Of a DNA stretch of 64,000 bases, positions 45,058 through 53,817 are shown piece after piece. Both the position numbers and the translations under genes were made by a program. Every line of letters starts with the position of its first letter. The stretch's first letter is position 1. The notes below the pieces were generated by a model. The model had not been told where the DNA came from. It ran no database searches and saw only the letters and a program-made list of their open reading frames with translations. This DNA comes from Pseudomonadota bacterium (GTDB lineage: Bacteria > Myxococcota_A > Polyangia > GCA-2747355), in contig JADJDT010000002.1 in assembly GCA_016702545.1 (NCBI GenBank), forward strand, positions 1 through 64,000, read 5' to 3'.

Positions 45058-46335
45058 ATGCTCGAACTGGCACAAGTGCGCCTGGGGGTGATCGGCCTGG
45101 GCTATGTCGGGCTGCCGCTGGCGGCGGCCTTCGGCCGGCGCTTCCCCACTTGGGGCTACGACCGCCGCGCCGACCGCGTGGCCGAGATTCGCGCGGGCCA
45201 CGATAGCTCGCTCGAGGTCACGGAGCAGGAGCTGGCCGCCGCCGAGCAGCTCAAGGTCACGGCGGACGTGCAGGATCTGGCCGACTGCAACGTCTACATC
45301 GTGGCGGTACCCACGCCGGTCGACGACCACAAGATCCCCGACATGGAGCTGCTGCGGGCCGCCAGCGCCACGGTCGGCGGGCTGCTCGCGCGCGGCGACC
45401 TCGTGATTTTCGAGTCGACGGTCTATCCGGGCTGCACCGAAGAGGTCTGCGTGCCGGTGCTCGAGAAGCAGTCGGGCCTGGTCTTCAACCGCGACTTCTT
45501 CGTCGGCTACAGCCCGGAGCGCATCAACCCCGGCGACAAGAAGCATCGGCTGGCCGACATCGTCAAGGTCACCTCGGGCTCGACGCCCGCGGCGGCGACG
45601 CTGGTGGATGAGATCTACCGGACGATCGTCAAGGCGGGCACCCACCGCGCCAGCAGCCTGCGCGTGGCCGAGGCCGCCAAGGTGATCGAGAACACCCAGC
45701 GCGACGTCAACATCGCGCTGATCAACGAGCTGGCGATCCTCTTCAACCGCTTGGGCATCGACACGGTCGAGGTGCTCGAGGCCGCCGGCAGCAAGTGGAA
45801 CTTCCTGCCCTTCCGTCCCGGCCTGGTCGGCGGGCACTGCATCGGCGTCGACCCCTTCTACCTGACCTACAAGGCGCAGCAGGTCGGCCACCGCCCCGAG
45901 CTGATCCTGGCGGGCCGGCACATCAACGACAACATGGGGCACTACATCACGCACCGCGTGATCAAGATGATGAGCCAGCGCGAGATCCAGCCGGTGCAGG
46001 CACGGGTGCTGGTGCTGGGCTTCACCTTCAAGGAAAACTGCCCCGACATCCGCAACACGCGCGTGATCGACATCGTCAACGAGTTTCGCGAATACCACGC
46101 GCAGGTCGAGGTCTACGACCCCTGGGTCGAGGCCGAGGAGGCGCGCCGCGAGTACGGCCTCGAGCTCGTCACGGAGCTGCGCGAGGGCCGCTATGACGCG
46201 ATCGTCTTGGCCGTGGCGCACCAGCAATTCGTCGCGCTCGGCGCCGAGCGCATTCGCGCGTTGGGCAAGGCCCGCTGCGTGCTGTTCGACGTCAAGTCGG
46301 TGCTGCCGGCCAGCGCCGTCGACGCACGCCTCTAA
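45058..46335 (+). CDS. UDP-N-acetylhexosamine / UDP-hexose dehydrogenase (TviB/WbpO-like)
   Basis: 425 residues. NAD-binding LGVIGLGYVGLPLAAAF, ESTVYPGCTEEVCVPVLE, YSPERINPGDKKHRL, active-site Cys in VGGHCIGVDPFYLTYKAQ and GFTFKENCPDIRNTR. NPGDKKHRL and WNFLPFRPGLVGGHC are characteristic of the TviB/WbpO branch that oxidises UDP-GlcNAc or UDP-GalNAc to the uronic acid. Exact substrate is inferred. The neighbouring wecB and 4-epimerase-like genes suit a UDP-amino-uronate route. Confidence 0.9.
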   Translation: MLELAQVRLGVIGLGYVGLPLAAAFGRRFPTWGYDRRADRVAEIRAGHDSSLEVTEQELAAAEQLKVTADVQDLADCNVYIVAVPTPVDDHKIPDMELLRAASATVGGLLARGDLVIFESTVYPGCTEEVCVPVLEKQSGLVFNRDFFVGYSPERINPGDKKHRLADIVKVTSGSTPAAATLVDEIYRTIVKAGTHRASSLRVAEAAKVIENTQRDVNIALINELAILFNRLGIDTVEVLEAAGSKWNFLPFRPGLVGGHCIGVDPFYLTYKAQQVGHRPELILAGRHINDNMGHYITHRVIKMMSQREIQPVQARVLVLGFTFKENCPDIRNTRVIDIVNEFREYHAQVEVYDPWVEAEEARREYGLELVTELREGRYDAIVLAVAHQQFVALGAERIRALGKARCVLFDVKSVLPASAVDARL

Positions 46336-46374
46336 CATGGTCCTGGTCCGCAGCGAGGGAATGAGTCGTCAACG

Positions 46375-47406
46375 ATGAAGGTGCTGGTGACGGGGAGCGC
46401 GGGGTTCATCGGGTCGGCCGTCACGCTGCGGCTGCTCGCGCGCGGCGACGAGGTCGTGGGCGTCGACAACCTCAACAGCTACTACGACGTGCGGCTGAAG
46501 CAGGCACGGCTGCAGCGGACGCTGGGCGTACCAGGCTACACCGACTGCCGGCTCGACATCGCCGATCGCGAGGGCATGGTGCGGCTCTTCGCCGAGCACC
46601 GCCCGCAGCGCGTGGTGCACCTCGCGGCCCAGGCCGGCGTGCGCTACTCGCTGGAGAACCCGCACGCCTACGTCGAGAGCAACCTGGTCGGCTTCCTCAA
46701 CGTGCTCGAGGGCTGCCGGCACGCTGCGCCCGAGCGGCCCACCGAGCGACCGGTCGAGCACCTGGTCTACGCCTCGAGCAGCTCGGTCTACGGCGGCAAC
46801 ACGCGCTTGCCCTTCTCGGTGCACGACGGGGTCGACCATCCGCTGAGCCTCTACGGCGCGACGAAGCGCGCCAACGAGCTGATGGCCCACTCCTACAGCC
46901 ATCTCTACCGGCTGCCGACGACGGGGCTACGGTTCTTCACCGTCTACGGCCCGTGGGGCCGGCCCGACATGGCCTTGTTCCGCTTCACCCGGGCGCTGCT
47001 GGCGGGCGAGCCGATCGACGTCTACAACCATGGGCATCATCGGCGCGACTTCACCTACGTCGACGACATCGTCGAGGGCGTGCTGCGCGTGCTCGACCGT
47101 CCCGCACGGCCCGCCGCGCAGTGGGACGGGGCCCAGCCCGACCCGGCGGCCAGCAATGCCCCCTATCGCCTCTACAACATCGGCAACCATCGCCCGGTGC
47201 AGCTGCTCGACTACATCCAGCTGCTGGAGCGCTGCCTGGGCAAACAGGCGCAGCTCAACCTGCTGCCGCTGCAAGACGGCGATGTGCCCGAGACCTGCGC
47301 TGACGTCGAGGACTTGATGCGCGACGTCGAGTATCACCCGTCGACACCGGTGAGCGAAGGCATCGCCCGCTTCGTCGCCTGGTATCGCGAGTTCTACGGC
47401 GTTTGA
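46375..47406 (+). CDS. UDP-glucuronate 4-epimerase-like NAD-dependent epimerase
   Basis: 343 residues, extended SDR: VLVTGSAGFIGSAVTLRLL, VDNLNSYYDVRLKQARL, HLAAQAGVRYSLENP, YASSSSVYGGNTRLPF, SLYGATKRANELMAHSY and FTVYGPWGRPDMALFRF. These blocks match the CapI/LpsL UDP-glucuronate 4-epimerase branch. Next to the dehydrogenase it probably epimerises the uronate product. It overlaps wecB by 4 bp at its end. Confidence 0.9.
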   Translation: MKVLVTGSAGFIGSAVTLRLLARGDEVVGVDNLNSYYDVRLKQARLQRTLGVPGYTDCRLDIADREGMVRLFAEHRPQRVVHLAAQAGVRYSLENPHAYVESNLVGFLNVLEGCRHAAPERPTERPVEHLVYASSSSVYGGNTRLPFSVHDGVDHPLSLYGATKRANELMAHSYSHLYRLPTTGLRFFTVYGPWGRPDMALFRFTRALLAGEPIDVYNHGHHRRDFTYVDDIVEGVLRVLDRPARPAAQWDGAQPDPAASNAPYRLYNIGNHRPVQLLDYIQLLERCLGKQAQLNLLPLQDGDVPETCADVEDLMRDVEYHPSTPVSEGIARFVAWYREFYGV

Positions 47407-48584
47407 ACGTGGGCGCAGCCCCCGCAGCGATCAAGATCCTCTGCGTCGCCGGCGCGCGACCGAACTTCGTCAAGATCGCGCCGCTGATGCGGGCCCTGGC
47501 CCAGCGGCCGGTCTTCACCGCGCGGCTGGTGCACACCGGACAGCACTACGACGCGGCGCTCTCGCGCGTCTTCTTCGACGAGCTGGGGATCCCGCGACCC
47601 GACCTCGAGCTGGAGGTGGGCTCCGGCAGCCACGCCCTGCAGACGGCCGAGATCATGCGGCGCTTCGCACCCGTGGTGGCGGCCGAGCAGCCGCACGCCG
47701 TGCTCGTCGTCGGCGACGTCAACTCGACGATCGCCTGCGCGCTGGTCACGGCCAAGACGCTGCTGGCGCAGCCCTTCAACTGCGCGCTCGGGCTGCGCCG
47801 GCGGCCGGTGATGATCCACGTCGAGGCCGGGCTGCGCAGCGGCGACGACGACATGCCCGAGGAGATCAACCGCAAGCTGACCGATGCGATCTCCGACCTG
47901 CTCTTCGTCAGCGAGCCGGCGGGGCTCGACAACCTGCGACGCGAGGGCGTCGGCGAGGCGCGGCTGTGCTTCGCCGGCAACGTGATGATCGACACGCTGC
48001 TCGCGGCCCAGGCCCAGGCCCAGCGCTCGGACGTGCTCACGCGGCTCGGGCTGCAGGACGGTGGCTACGGCCTGCTGACGCTGCACCGGCCGAGCAACGT
48101 CGATGACCCCGCGGCGCTGGCCGCGCTGCTCCAAACCCTCGATCGCATCGCCGCTGAGCTCCCGCTGGTCTTCCCGGTCCACCCCCGCACCCGCGCCCAG
48201 CTCACGGCGGCCCACGCAGCCCTCGTCCCGCCACGCTGGCGGCTCTGCGAGCCGCTCGGCTACCTCGACTTCCTGCGGCTGACGAGCGGCGCCCGGGTCG
48301 TGCTGACCGACTCCGGCGGCGTGCAAGAAGAGACCACCGTGCTCGGGGTGCGCTGCCTGACGCTGCGGGACAACACCGAGCGGCCGGTGACGGTCAGCGA
48401 GGGCACCAATACCCTCGCCGGCACGCGGCCCGAGACGATCCTCGCGGCCTGGGAGCGCGCCCGCGCGGCTCCGACCCACGGACGCATCCCGGCGCTGTGG
48501 GATGGCCAGGCCGCGACCCGGATCGTTGCCGAGCTGGAGCGGCGCCTGACGCCCCTGCCGACGGCGGCGGACGCGCAGCGGTGA
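47403..48584 (+). CDS. wecB: UDP-N-acetylglucosamine 2-epimerase
   Basis: 393 residues, non-hydrolysing epimerase fold: VAGARPNFVKIAPLMRAL, TGQHYDAALSRVFFDELG, VVGDVNSTIACALV, HVEAGLRSGDDDMPEEINR, TLHRPSNVDD and LTDSGGVQEETTVLG. Makes UDP-ManNAc. Start is TTG 47403 overlapping the previous stop or GTG 47409; neither has a clear ribosome site. Confidence 0.94.
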   Translation: MNVGAAPAAIKILCVAGARPNFVKIAPLMRALAQRPVFTARLVHTGQHYDAALSRVFFDELGIPRPDLELEVGSGSHALQTAEIMRRFAPVVAAEQPHAVLVVGDVNSTIACALVTAKTLLAQPFNCALGLRRRPVMIHVEAGLRSGDDDMPEEINRKLTDAISDLLFVSEPAGLDNLRREGVGEARLCFAGNVMIDTLLAAQAQAQRSDVLTRLGLQDGGYGLLTLHRPSNVDDPAALAALLQTLDRIAAELPLVFPVHPRTRAQLTAAHAALVPPRWRLCEPLGYLDFLRLTSGARVVLTDSGGVQEETTVLGVRCLTLRDNTERPVTVSEGTNTLAGTRPETILAAWERARAAPTHGRIPALWDGQAATRIVAELERRLTPLPTAADAQR

Positions 48585-49735
48585 GCACGGTCGGCCTCGA
48601 CCCCACCCGCCTGCTGCTCTTGCGCCTGGCGCGCCTGGCCCTGACCGAGCAGGACCGGCATGAGGCGCTGAGGCTCGCGCCGCAGACCAACTGGGCCGAG
48701 CTGCAGCGGCTCGCGATCCGCGGCGGGATCGCCGGTTTGGTCGCCACGCACGCCACCGCGGTGGGGATGCCGCGCCCGACCCTCTACACGCTGACAGCGC
48801 ACAGCCTGGCCATCGAGGCCCACAACCGCGCGCTGCTCGCGCTCGGCCGCGAACTGTGCCTGCAGGCCACCGAGCGCGACCTGGCCTTGATTCCGCTCAA
48901 GGGCACGGCGCTGCAGCTCGATGGCCTCTATCCGCGGCCCGGTCTGCGCTCGCAGTGCGACCTCGATCTACTGACCGAACGCAGCCAGCTCCCCGCCCTG
49001 GACGCGCTGCTGCGCGAGCACGGCCTGCAGGACCGCGGTGACCCGACCTACGCGCTGCGCCATCAGCATCACCTCAAGTACAGCGGCAGCGACGGCCACG
49101 GGCGAAGCGTGCTCGTCGAGCTGCACTGGACGCCCTTCTTCGTCACCTATGGCCACGCCCGCAGCGATGCCGCAGCGCTCGCACGCGTGACGCAGGTCGC
49201 GTCGGCCCCGACCGACCCCGGCGCCGGCGACCGGCCGCTGCGCCTACTCGACCCGGTCGACACGCTGCTCTCGGTCGGACTGCACCTGGCCGTGCACCGC
49301 TATCGCGGGCAACTCAAGTGGCTGGTCGACGTCGCCGAGCTGGCGCGCCGCGACGGGCCCCACCTCGCCTGGAACGAGCTTTGGGAGCGGGCGGCCGAGC
49401 TCCAGGCGGTCAAGGCGCTGGACCGCGTGTTCGCGTTGGCCCGCGACCTGCTCGGCGCCCCGCTGCCGCCCCCGCCCCGCCGCGGCACGCTGGGGCCCGC
49501 GCTGCTCGCGCGGCTCAGCCAGCCCACGGCGCTGCTCGAGGCCGAGGACCAGCCCCCGTGGTCGCGCTGCCTGCTGATCGACCTGCTGCAGCGCGATCGA
49601 CCGACCGCGGCGCTCGGCAACCTGCTCGACAAGGGCCTCGAGCTGCTCGACCGTTACCATGGCCTCCGGCTGCCGCGCCTGCGCCGCCGCGCCTCAGGCC
49701 CCGAGAGCGGCGCACCGCCACCGCGCCGCGATTAG
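48581..49735 (+). CDS. Nucleotidyltransferase-fold family protein of polysaccharide loci
   Basis: 384 residues from GTG 48581 (overlapping the wecB stop). Central motif LIPLKGTALQLDGLYPRPGLRSQCDLDLL matches the uncharacterised nucleotidyltransferase family (PF14907-type) with its LKG and DxD elements near residues 100-130. Helical remainder. Such genes recur in exopolysaccharide clusters but their reaction is unknown. Its TAG overlaps the stop codon of the convergent CapD-like gene. Confidence 0.75.
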   Translation: MSTVGLDPTRLLLLRLARLALTEQDRHEALRLAPQTNWAELQRLAIRGGIAGLVATHATAVGMPRPTLYTLTAHSLAIEAHNRALLALGRELCLQATERDLALIPLKGTALQLDGLYPRPGLRSQCDLDLLTERSQLPALDALLREHGLQDRGDPTYALRHQHHLKYSGSDGHGRSVLVELHWTPFFVTYGHARSDAAALARVTQVASAPTDPGAGDRPLRLLDPVDTLLSVGLHLAVHRYRGQLKWLVDVAELARRDGPHLAWNELWERAAELQAVKALDRVFALARDLLGAPLPPPPRRGTLGPALLARLSQPTALLEAEDQPPWSRCLLIDLLQRDRPTAALGNLLDKGLELLDRYHGLRLPRLRRRASGPESGAPPPRRD

Positions 49736-51726
49736 GCGCCCAGCGCCAACCCAATCGCCGTATCCGGCCGCTCTGGGCCCGGACCCTCCGCTGAACCGGT
49801 AGGTTCGACGCGAGCATCGGCACCCTCGCCGGCCGCCGCCCCAACGTAGGGTTGGTAGCCGCCGACGTGGCGGGCGAGCTCGGCGCGTAGCAGCGCCGGT
49901 GCCGCGGTCGTCGCGAGGGCCGCAAGCCCCTCGATCGCCGCGACCAACTGACCGTGCTCGACATCCTGATGCGCGCCGATCCAGATGCGAGGGTGCTTGG
50001 TCGTGGTCGCGTTCTCGGCGGAGAGGTTGATCTCCTCGCACAGCTTCTCACCCGGTCGCATGCCGGTGAACGCGATCTCGATGTCTTCGTCGGGGACGTA
50101 CCCCGACAGCGCGATCAGGTCGCGCGCCAGGGCCACGATCGCCACCGGCTGCCCCATCTCGAGGATGAAGATCTCCCCACCCCGACCCATCGTCGCCGCC
50201 TGCAGCACGAGCTGGCTGGCCTCGGGGATGGTCATGAAATAGCGCCGCATCTCGGGGTGCGTCACCGTGACCGGGCCGCCCCGGGCGATCTGCTCGCGGA
50301 AGAGCGGCACGACACTGCCCTGGCTGCCGAGCACGTTGCCGAAGCGCACGGTGATGAAGCGCGTGGACGAGCGCTGGGCCAGCGCTTGGACGTACATCTC
50401 GGCCAGACGCTTGGTCGCACCCATCACCGAGGTCGGGTTGACGGCCTTGTCGGTCGAGATCATCACGAAGGCATCGACGCCGTGCTCGTGCGCGAGGTCC
50501 GCCATGTTGCGGCTGCCGAGCACGTTGTTGCGGATCGCCTCACCCGGATTGAGCTCCATCAGCGGCACATGCTTGTGGGCCGCCGCGTGAAAGACGACCC
50601 GCGGACGGTGGGCGGCAAGAATGGTCGCCATCCGCGTGCGGTCGGTCACGCTGCCGATCAGCGGGGTCAGCCGCGCGGGATCGAAGCCGCGCGCCAGCTC
50701 GTGCTCGATGTGGAAGATCGGGGTCTCGGCCTGGTCCAGCAGCAGCAGCTGCCGCGGCCCGTAGCGCACCACCTGGCGGCAGATCTCGGAGCCGATGCTG
50801 CCACCGGCACCCGTGACGAGCACCACCTTGTCGGCAATGAAGGACGCGATCGCGTCCTCTTCGAGCTGAACCGCCTCGCGCCCCAGCAGGTCCTCGATCG
50901 CCACATCGCGCACCTTGGAGATGCTGACGCGGCCGCCGAGGATTTCGTAGAGACCGGGGATGATCTGCACCCGCAGCCCCGCCGCCTCGGCCAACGCCAC
51001 CAGCCGGCGGATGGTCGCGGCCGGCGCCCGCGCAATCGTGATGATCGCCAGCTCGGCCTGCTCGGCCGCGGCGAAGGCCGCCAGCGCCTCGGTGCCCCCG
51101 AGCACGCGAAAGCCGTGGATGATCGTCCCGTGCTTGTGGGGATCATCGTCGAGAAATCCCACGACCTTGAAGCCCAGCGCCGCGGTCGAATGCACCTCGC
51201 GCGCCACCATCACCCCGGCGGCACCGGCGCCGATCAGCAGCGCGCGGGTCTTCTCTTGCGCCACGTCCGGGCGCGCGCGCAGCGCGCTCCGGCCGTCGCG
51301 CTCGGTCTTGACCCGCCACAGCACGCGCACCGCCACCAATCCAAAGGTCGCCAGCAGCAGCTCAGCCGCCAACACGCCATAGGGCACCACCGCCAGCGTC
51401 TGATTGACCTGCAGCCCCAGTCCGACGGTCACGGGCGCCAGACCGTAGCGCAGCAGCAGCAGCACCGCCGACCCGGCCAGGAGGGCGCCGAAGATGCGCG
51501 GAAGATCACGCAGGCCGACGTAGCGCCAAACCAGTCGATGAACGCCAAAGCCGAAGAGCAGCCCCATCCGCACCACGATGACGTAAGGCAGCAGCAGCAC
51601 CAACTGCTTGGCGTAGATCCGCGGCAGCAGCCCTTCGAAGCGCATCAGATAGGCGAGCAGCAAGGCCACTGCGACAACGGTAGCGTCGACAGCGTGCTGC
51701 AGGGCGCGGGCACGAGAGAGCTTCAT
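49732..51726 (-). CDS. Membrane nucleotide-sugar 4,6-dehydratase (CapD/WbpM/PglF-like)
   Basis: 664 residues. Four N-terminal membrane helices, a first Rossmann-like region (LIGAGAAGVMVAREV) and the catalytic SDR domain VVLVTGAGGSIGSEICRQVV, AAAHKHVPLMELNP, STDKAVNPTSVMGATKRLAEMY (Met in place of the usual Tyr, typical of this group) and RFGNVLGSQGSVVPLF. Converts UDP-GlcNAc to a 4-keto-6-deoxy sugar, substrate for the DegT aminotransferase. A ~50-residue disordered Ala/Gly tail follows the domain. Confidence 0.92.
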   Translation of the reverse strand: MKLSRARALQHAVDATVVAVALLLAYLMRFEGLLPRIYAKQLVLLLPYVIVVRMGLLFGFGVHRLVWRYVGLRDLPRIFGALLAGSAVLLLLRYGLAPVTVGLGLQVNQTLAVVPYGVLAAELLLATFGLVAVRVLWRVKTERDGRSALRARPDVAQEKTRALLIGAGAAGVMVAREVHSTAALGFKVVGFLDDDPHKHGTIIHGFRVLGGTEALAAFAAAEQAELAIITIARAPAATIRRLVALAEAAGLRVQIIPGLYEILGGRVSISKVRDVAIEDLLGREAVQLEEDAIASFIADKVVLVTGAGGSIGSEICRQVVRYGPRQLLLLDQAETPIFHIEHELARGFDPARLTPLIGSVTDRTRMATILAAHRPRVVFHAAAHKHVPLMELNPGEAIRNNVLGSRNMADLAHEHGVDAFVMISTDKAVNPTSVMGATKRLAEMYVQALAQRSSTRFITVRFGNVLGSQGSVVPLFREQIARGGPVTVTHPEMRRYFMTIPEASQLVLQAATMGRGGEIFILEMGQPVAIVALARDLIALSGYVPDEDIEIAFTGMRPGEKLCEEINLSAENATTTKHPRIWIGAHQDVEHGQLVAAIEGLAALATTAAPALLRAELARHVGGYQPYVGAAAGEGADARVEPTGSAEGPGPERPDTAIGLALGA

Positions 51727-51899
51727 GGCAGGATGTCCAGCACGGGTTGCCGTACCATTGACGCTCTGACGGTGGAGGTCAAGAGGCCTGTCGAGCGGTC
51801 GGTGTCACGGGCCAGCCGGGGCCGGTGCCACTGCCGCGCAGTTGGCGCTAGTCCCCGGGCGCGGACCTGGGTAGAACAGGAGCGCCAGGGGCGCGCCGC

Positions 51900-53795
51900 G
51901 TGAAGATCCTCGTCGTTCATCAGCACTACCTCTTTCCGGGCGCACCGGGGGGCTCGCGCTTCAACGAGCTGGCGCGGCTGTGGCGCGAGGCGGGCCATCA
52001 GGTGACCGTCATCGCAGGATCGCTCAACTACAACACGGGCGAGACCCCGGCCGCGCTGCGCGGCAAGTGGGTCGCGCGGCAGGAGGAGGGCGGCGTCACC
52101 GTCTGGCGCTGCCACGTGCCGAGCAGCTATGGGGCGGGCTACTGGGGCCGCATGTGGGCCTTCTTCGGCTTCACGCTCTCGGCCTCGACGGCGGCGCTGA
52201 GGGCCGGCCAGCCCGAGGTCGTGGTCGCGACCTCGCCCCCGCTGGTGGCTGCCCTTCCCGGCTGGCTCGCGGCGCGGCTGCGCTGGAGGCGCGTGCCCTG
52301 GGTCTTCGAGGTGCGCGACCTGTGGCCCGAGAGCGCCGTCACCACGGGGGTGCTCAGCGAACGCTCACCGCTGACGAAGCTGCTCTACGCGCTCGAGCGC
52401 TGGGCCTGCGGCAGCGCGCAGCTGATCAATGTGCTGACGCCCGCGTTCCGCGACGACCTGGTGCGGCGCGGCCTGGCGCTGCCCGCCAAGATCGTGCTGA
52501 TCCCCAACGGCGCCGACCTCGATCACTTCCAGCCGGGCCCGCGCGACAACGACGTGCGCCGCGAGCAGGCCTGGGGCGACCGCTTCGTCGTGATGTACGC
52601 GGGCGCCCATGGGCGAGCCAACGCGGTCGGCCAGCTGCTCGACGCGGCCGAGCTGCTGCGTGATCGCGCGGACATCTTGATCGCCACGGTCGGTGACGGA
52701 CCCCAGCGCGTCGAGCTCGAGCAGCGCGCCCGCGCGCGCGGGTTGACCAACGTGATGTTCTGTGGCCCGCAGGCCAAGGAGCGCATGCCGGCCTTCGTCA
52801 ACGCCTGCGACGTCGGCGCGGCGGTGCTGCAGAACAACCCAACCTTTCGCACGGTCTACCCCAACAAGGTCTTCGACTACATGGCGTGCGAACGGCCGAC
52901 CCTGCTGGCGATCGATGGCGTCGCGCGCGAGCTGGTCTGCGAGCAGGCCGCCGCCGGCCTGTTCGCCGAGCCGGAGAACGCCGCAGCGCTGGCCCAAGCG
53001 ATTCGCCAGCTCGCCGACGACCGGGCGGCGGGGCTGGCGATGGGACGCCGTGGCCGCGCCTGGGTGCTGGCGCACGCCAGCCGCCGGGCGCTGGCGACGC
53101 GCTACCTCGAGGTGCTGGGAGCTGGTGTCTTGAACACGCCCTGGGACGAGCTCTACGTCTACGGCGCGGGCGGGCACGGCAAGGTCGTGGCGGATGTGGT
53201 GCTGCGCGCCGACCTGCCCGCCTTCCGTGGCTTCATCGACGACGCCTGCGCCAGGCCGCAGCCCAACGGCCCGCTCGGACTGCCGCTGCTGGGCAGCGGC
53301 GAGTGGTTGGCAGAGCGCGCGCGCCGGGTGCGCATCGCCGTCGCCCTCGGGCTCGGCGACAATCGCCTGCGGCAGCGAGTGGCCCAGCAATGCGTGGCGT
53401 GGGGCATCGTGCTGGCCTCGCCAGTGCATCCAAGGGCCGCCGTAGCGCCCTCCGCTCGCCTCGGCGCCGGCACCGTGATCATGGCCGGCGCCGCGGTCAA
53501 TCCGGACGCGGCGCTCGGGGAGGGCGTGATCATCAACACCGGCGCCGTCGTCGAGCACGACAATGAGATCGGCGACTACGCCCATCTCTCGGCCAACGCG
53601 GCGACCGGCGGCCAGGTGCGCATCGGGGCGCTGGCGCAGCTGGGGCTCGGCGCGGTGGTGCTGCCGCGCCTCAGCGTCGGTTGCGGATCGATCGTCGGCG
53701 CGGGCGCCGTCGTGATCGATGACCTGCCGGAGCACGTCGTCGCGGTCGGCGTGCCGGCCCGGATCCTGAGGCGTTGCCCCGACGCGCCGCCCTGA
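51900..53795 (+). CDS. GT4 glycosyltransferase fused to PglD/NeuD-like sugar acetyltransferase
   Basis: 631 residues in one frame. Residues 1-~405 are a WcaI/WbuB-like GT-B glycosyltransferase (HQHYLFPGAPGGSRFNELA, FEVRDLWPESAV, IPNGADLDHF, YPNKVFDYMACERP). Residues ~412-631 are a complete PglD-type acyltransferase: Rossmann-like start ELYVYGAGGHGKVVADVVL and a left-handed beta-helix ending VVIDDLPEHVVAVGVPARIL, with the catalytic-type His in VVEHDNEIG. One protein could both build the keto/amino-sugar derivative and transfer a sugar. GTG 51900 start; ribosome site weak. Confidence 0.9.
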   Translation: MKILVVHQHYLFPGAPGGSRFNELARLWREAGHQVTVIAGSLNYNTGETPAALRGKWVARQEEGGVTVWRCHVPSSYGAGYWGRMWAFFGFTLSASTAALRAGQPEVVVATSPPLVAALPGWLAARLRWRRVPWVFEVRDLWPESAVTTGVLSERSPLTKLLYALERWACGSAQLINVLTPAFRDDLVRRGLALPAKIVLIPNGADLDHFQPGPRDNDVRREQAWGDRFVVMYAGAHGRANAVGQLLDAAELLRDRADILIATVGDGPQRVELEQRARARGLTNVMFCGPQAKERMPAFVNACDVGAAVLQNNPTFRTVYPNKVFDYMACERPTLLAIDGVARELVCEQAAAGLFAEPENAAALAQAIRQLADDRAAGLAMGRRGRAWVLAHASRRALATRYLEVLGAGVLNTPWDELYVYGAGGHGKVVADVVLRADLPAFRGFIDDACARPQPNGPLGLPLLGSGEWLAERARRVRIAVALGLGDNRLRQRVAQQCVAWGIVLASPVHPRAAVAPSARLGAGTVIMAGAAVNPDAALGEGVIINTGAVVEHDNEIGDYAHLSANAATGGQVRIGALAQLGLGAVVLPRLSVGCGSIVGAGAVVIDDLPEHVVAVGVPARILRRCPDAPP

Positions 53796-53817
53796 CGCCG
53801 CGCCGACCCGCCCACCT

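Noticed and set aside
51727..51899. Promoter TTGACG near 51773 in the divergent gap
   Set aside because: No acceptable -10 at the correct distance.
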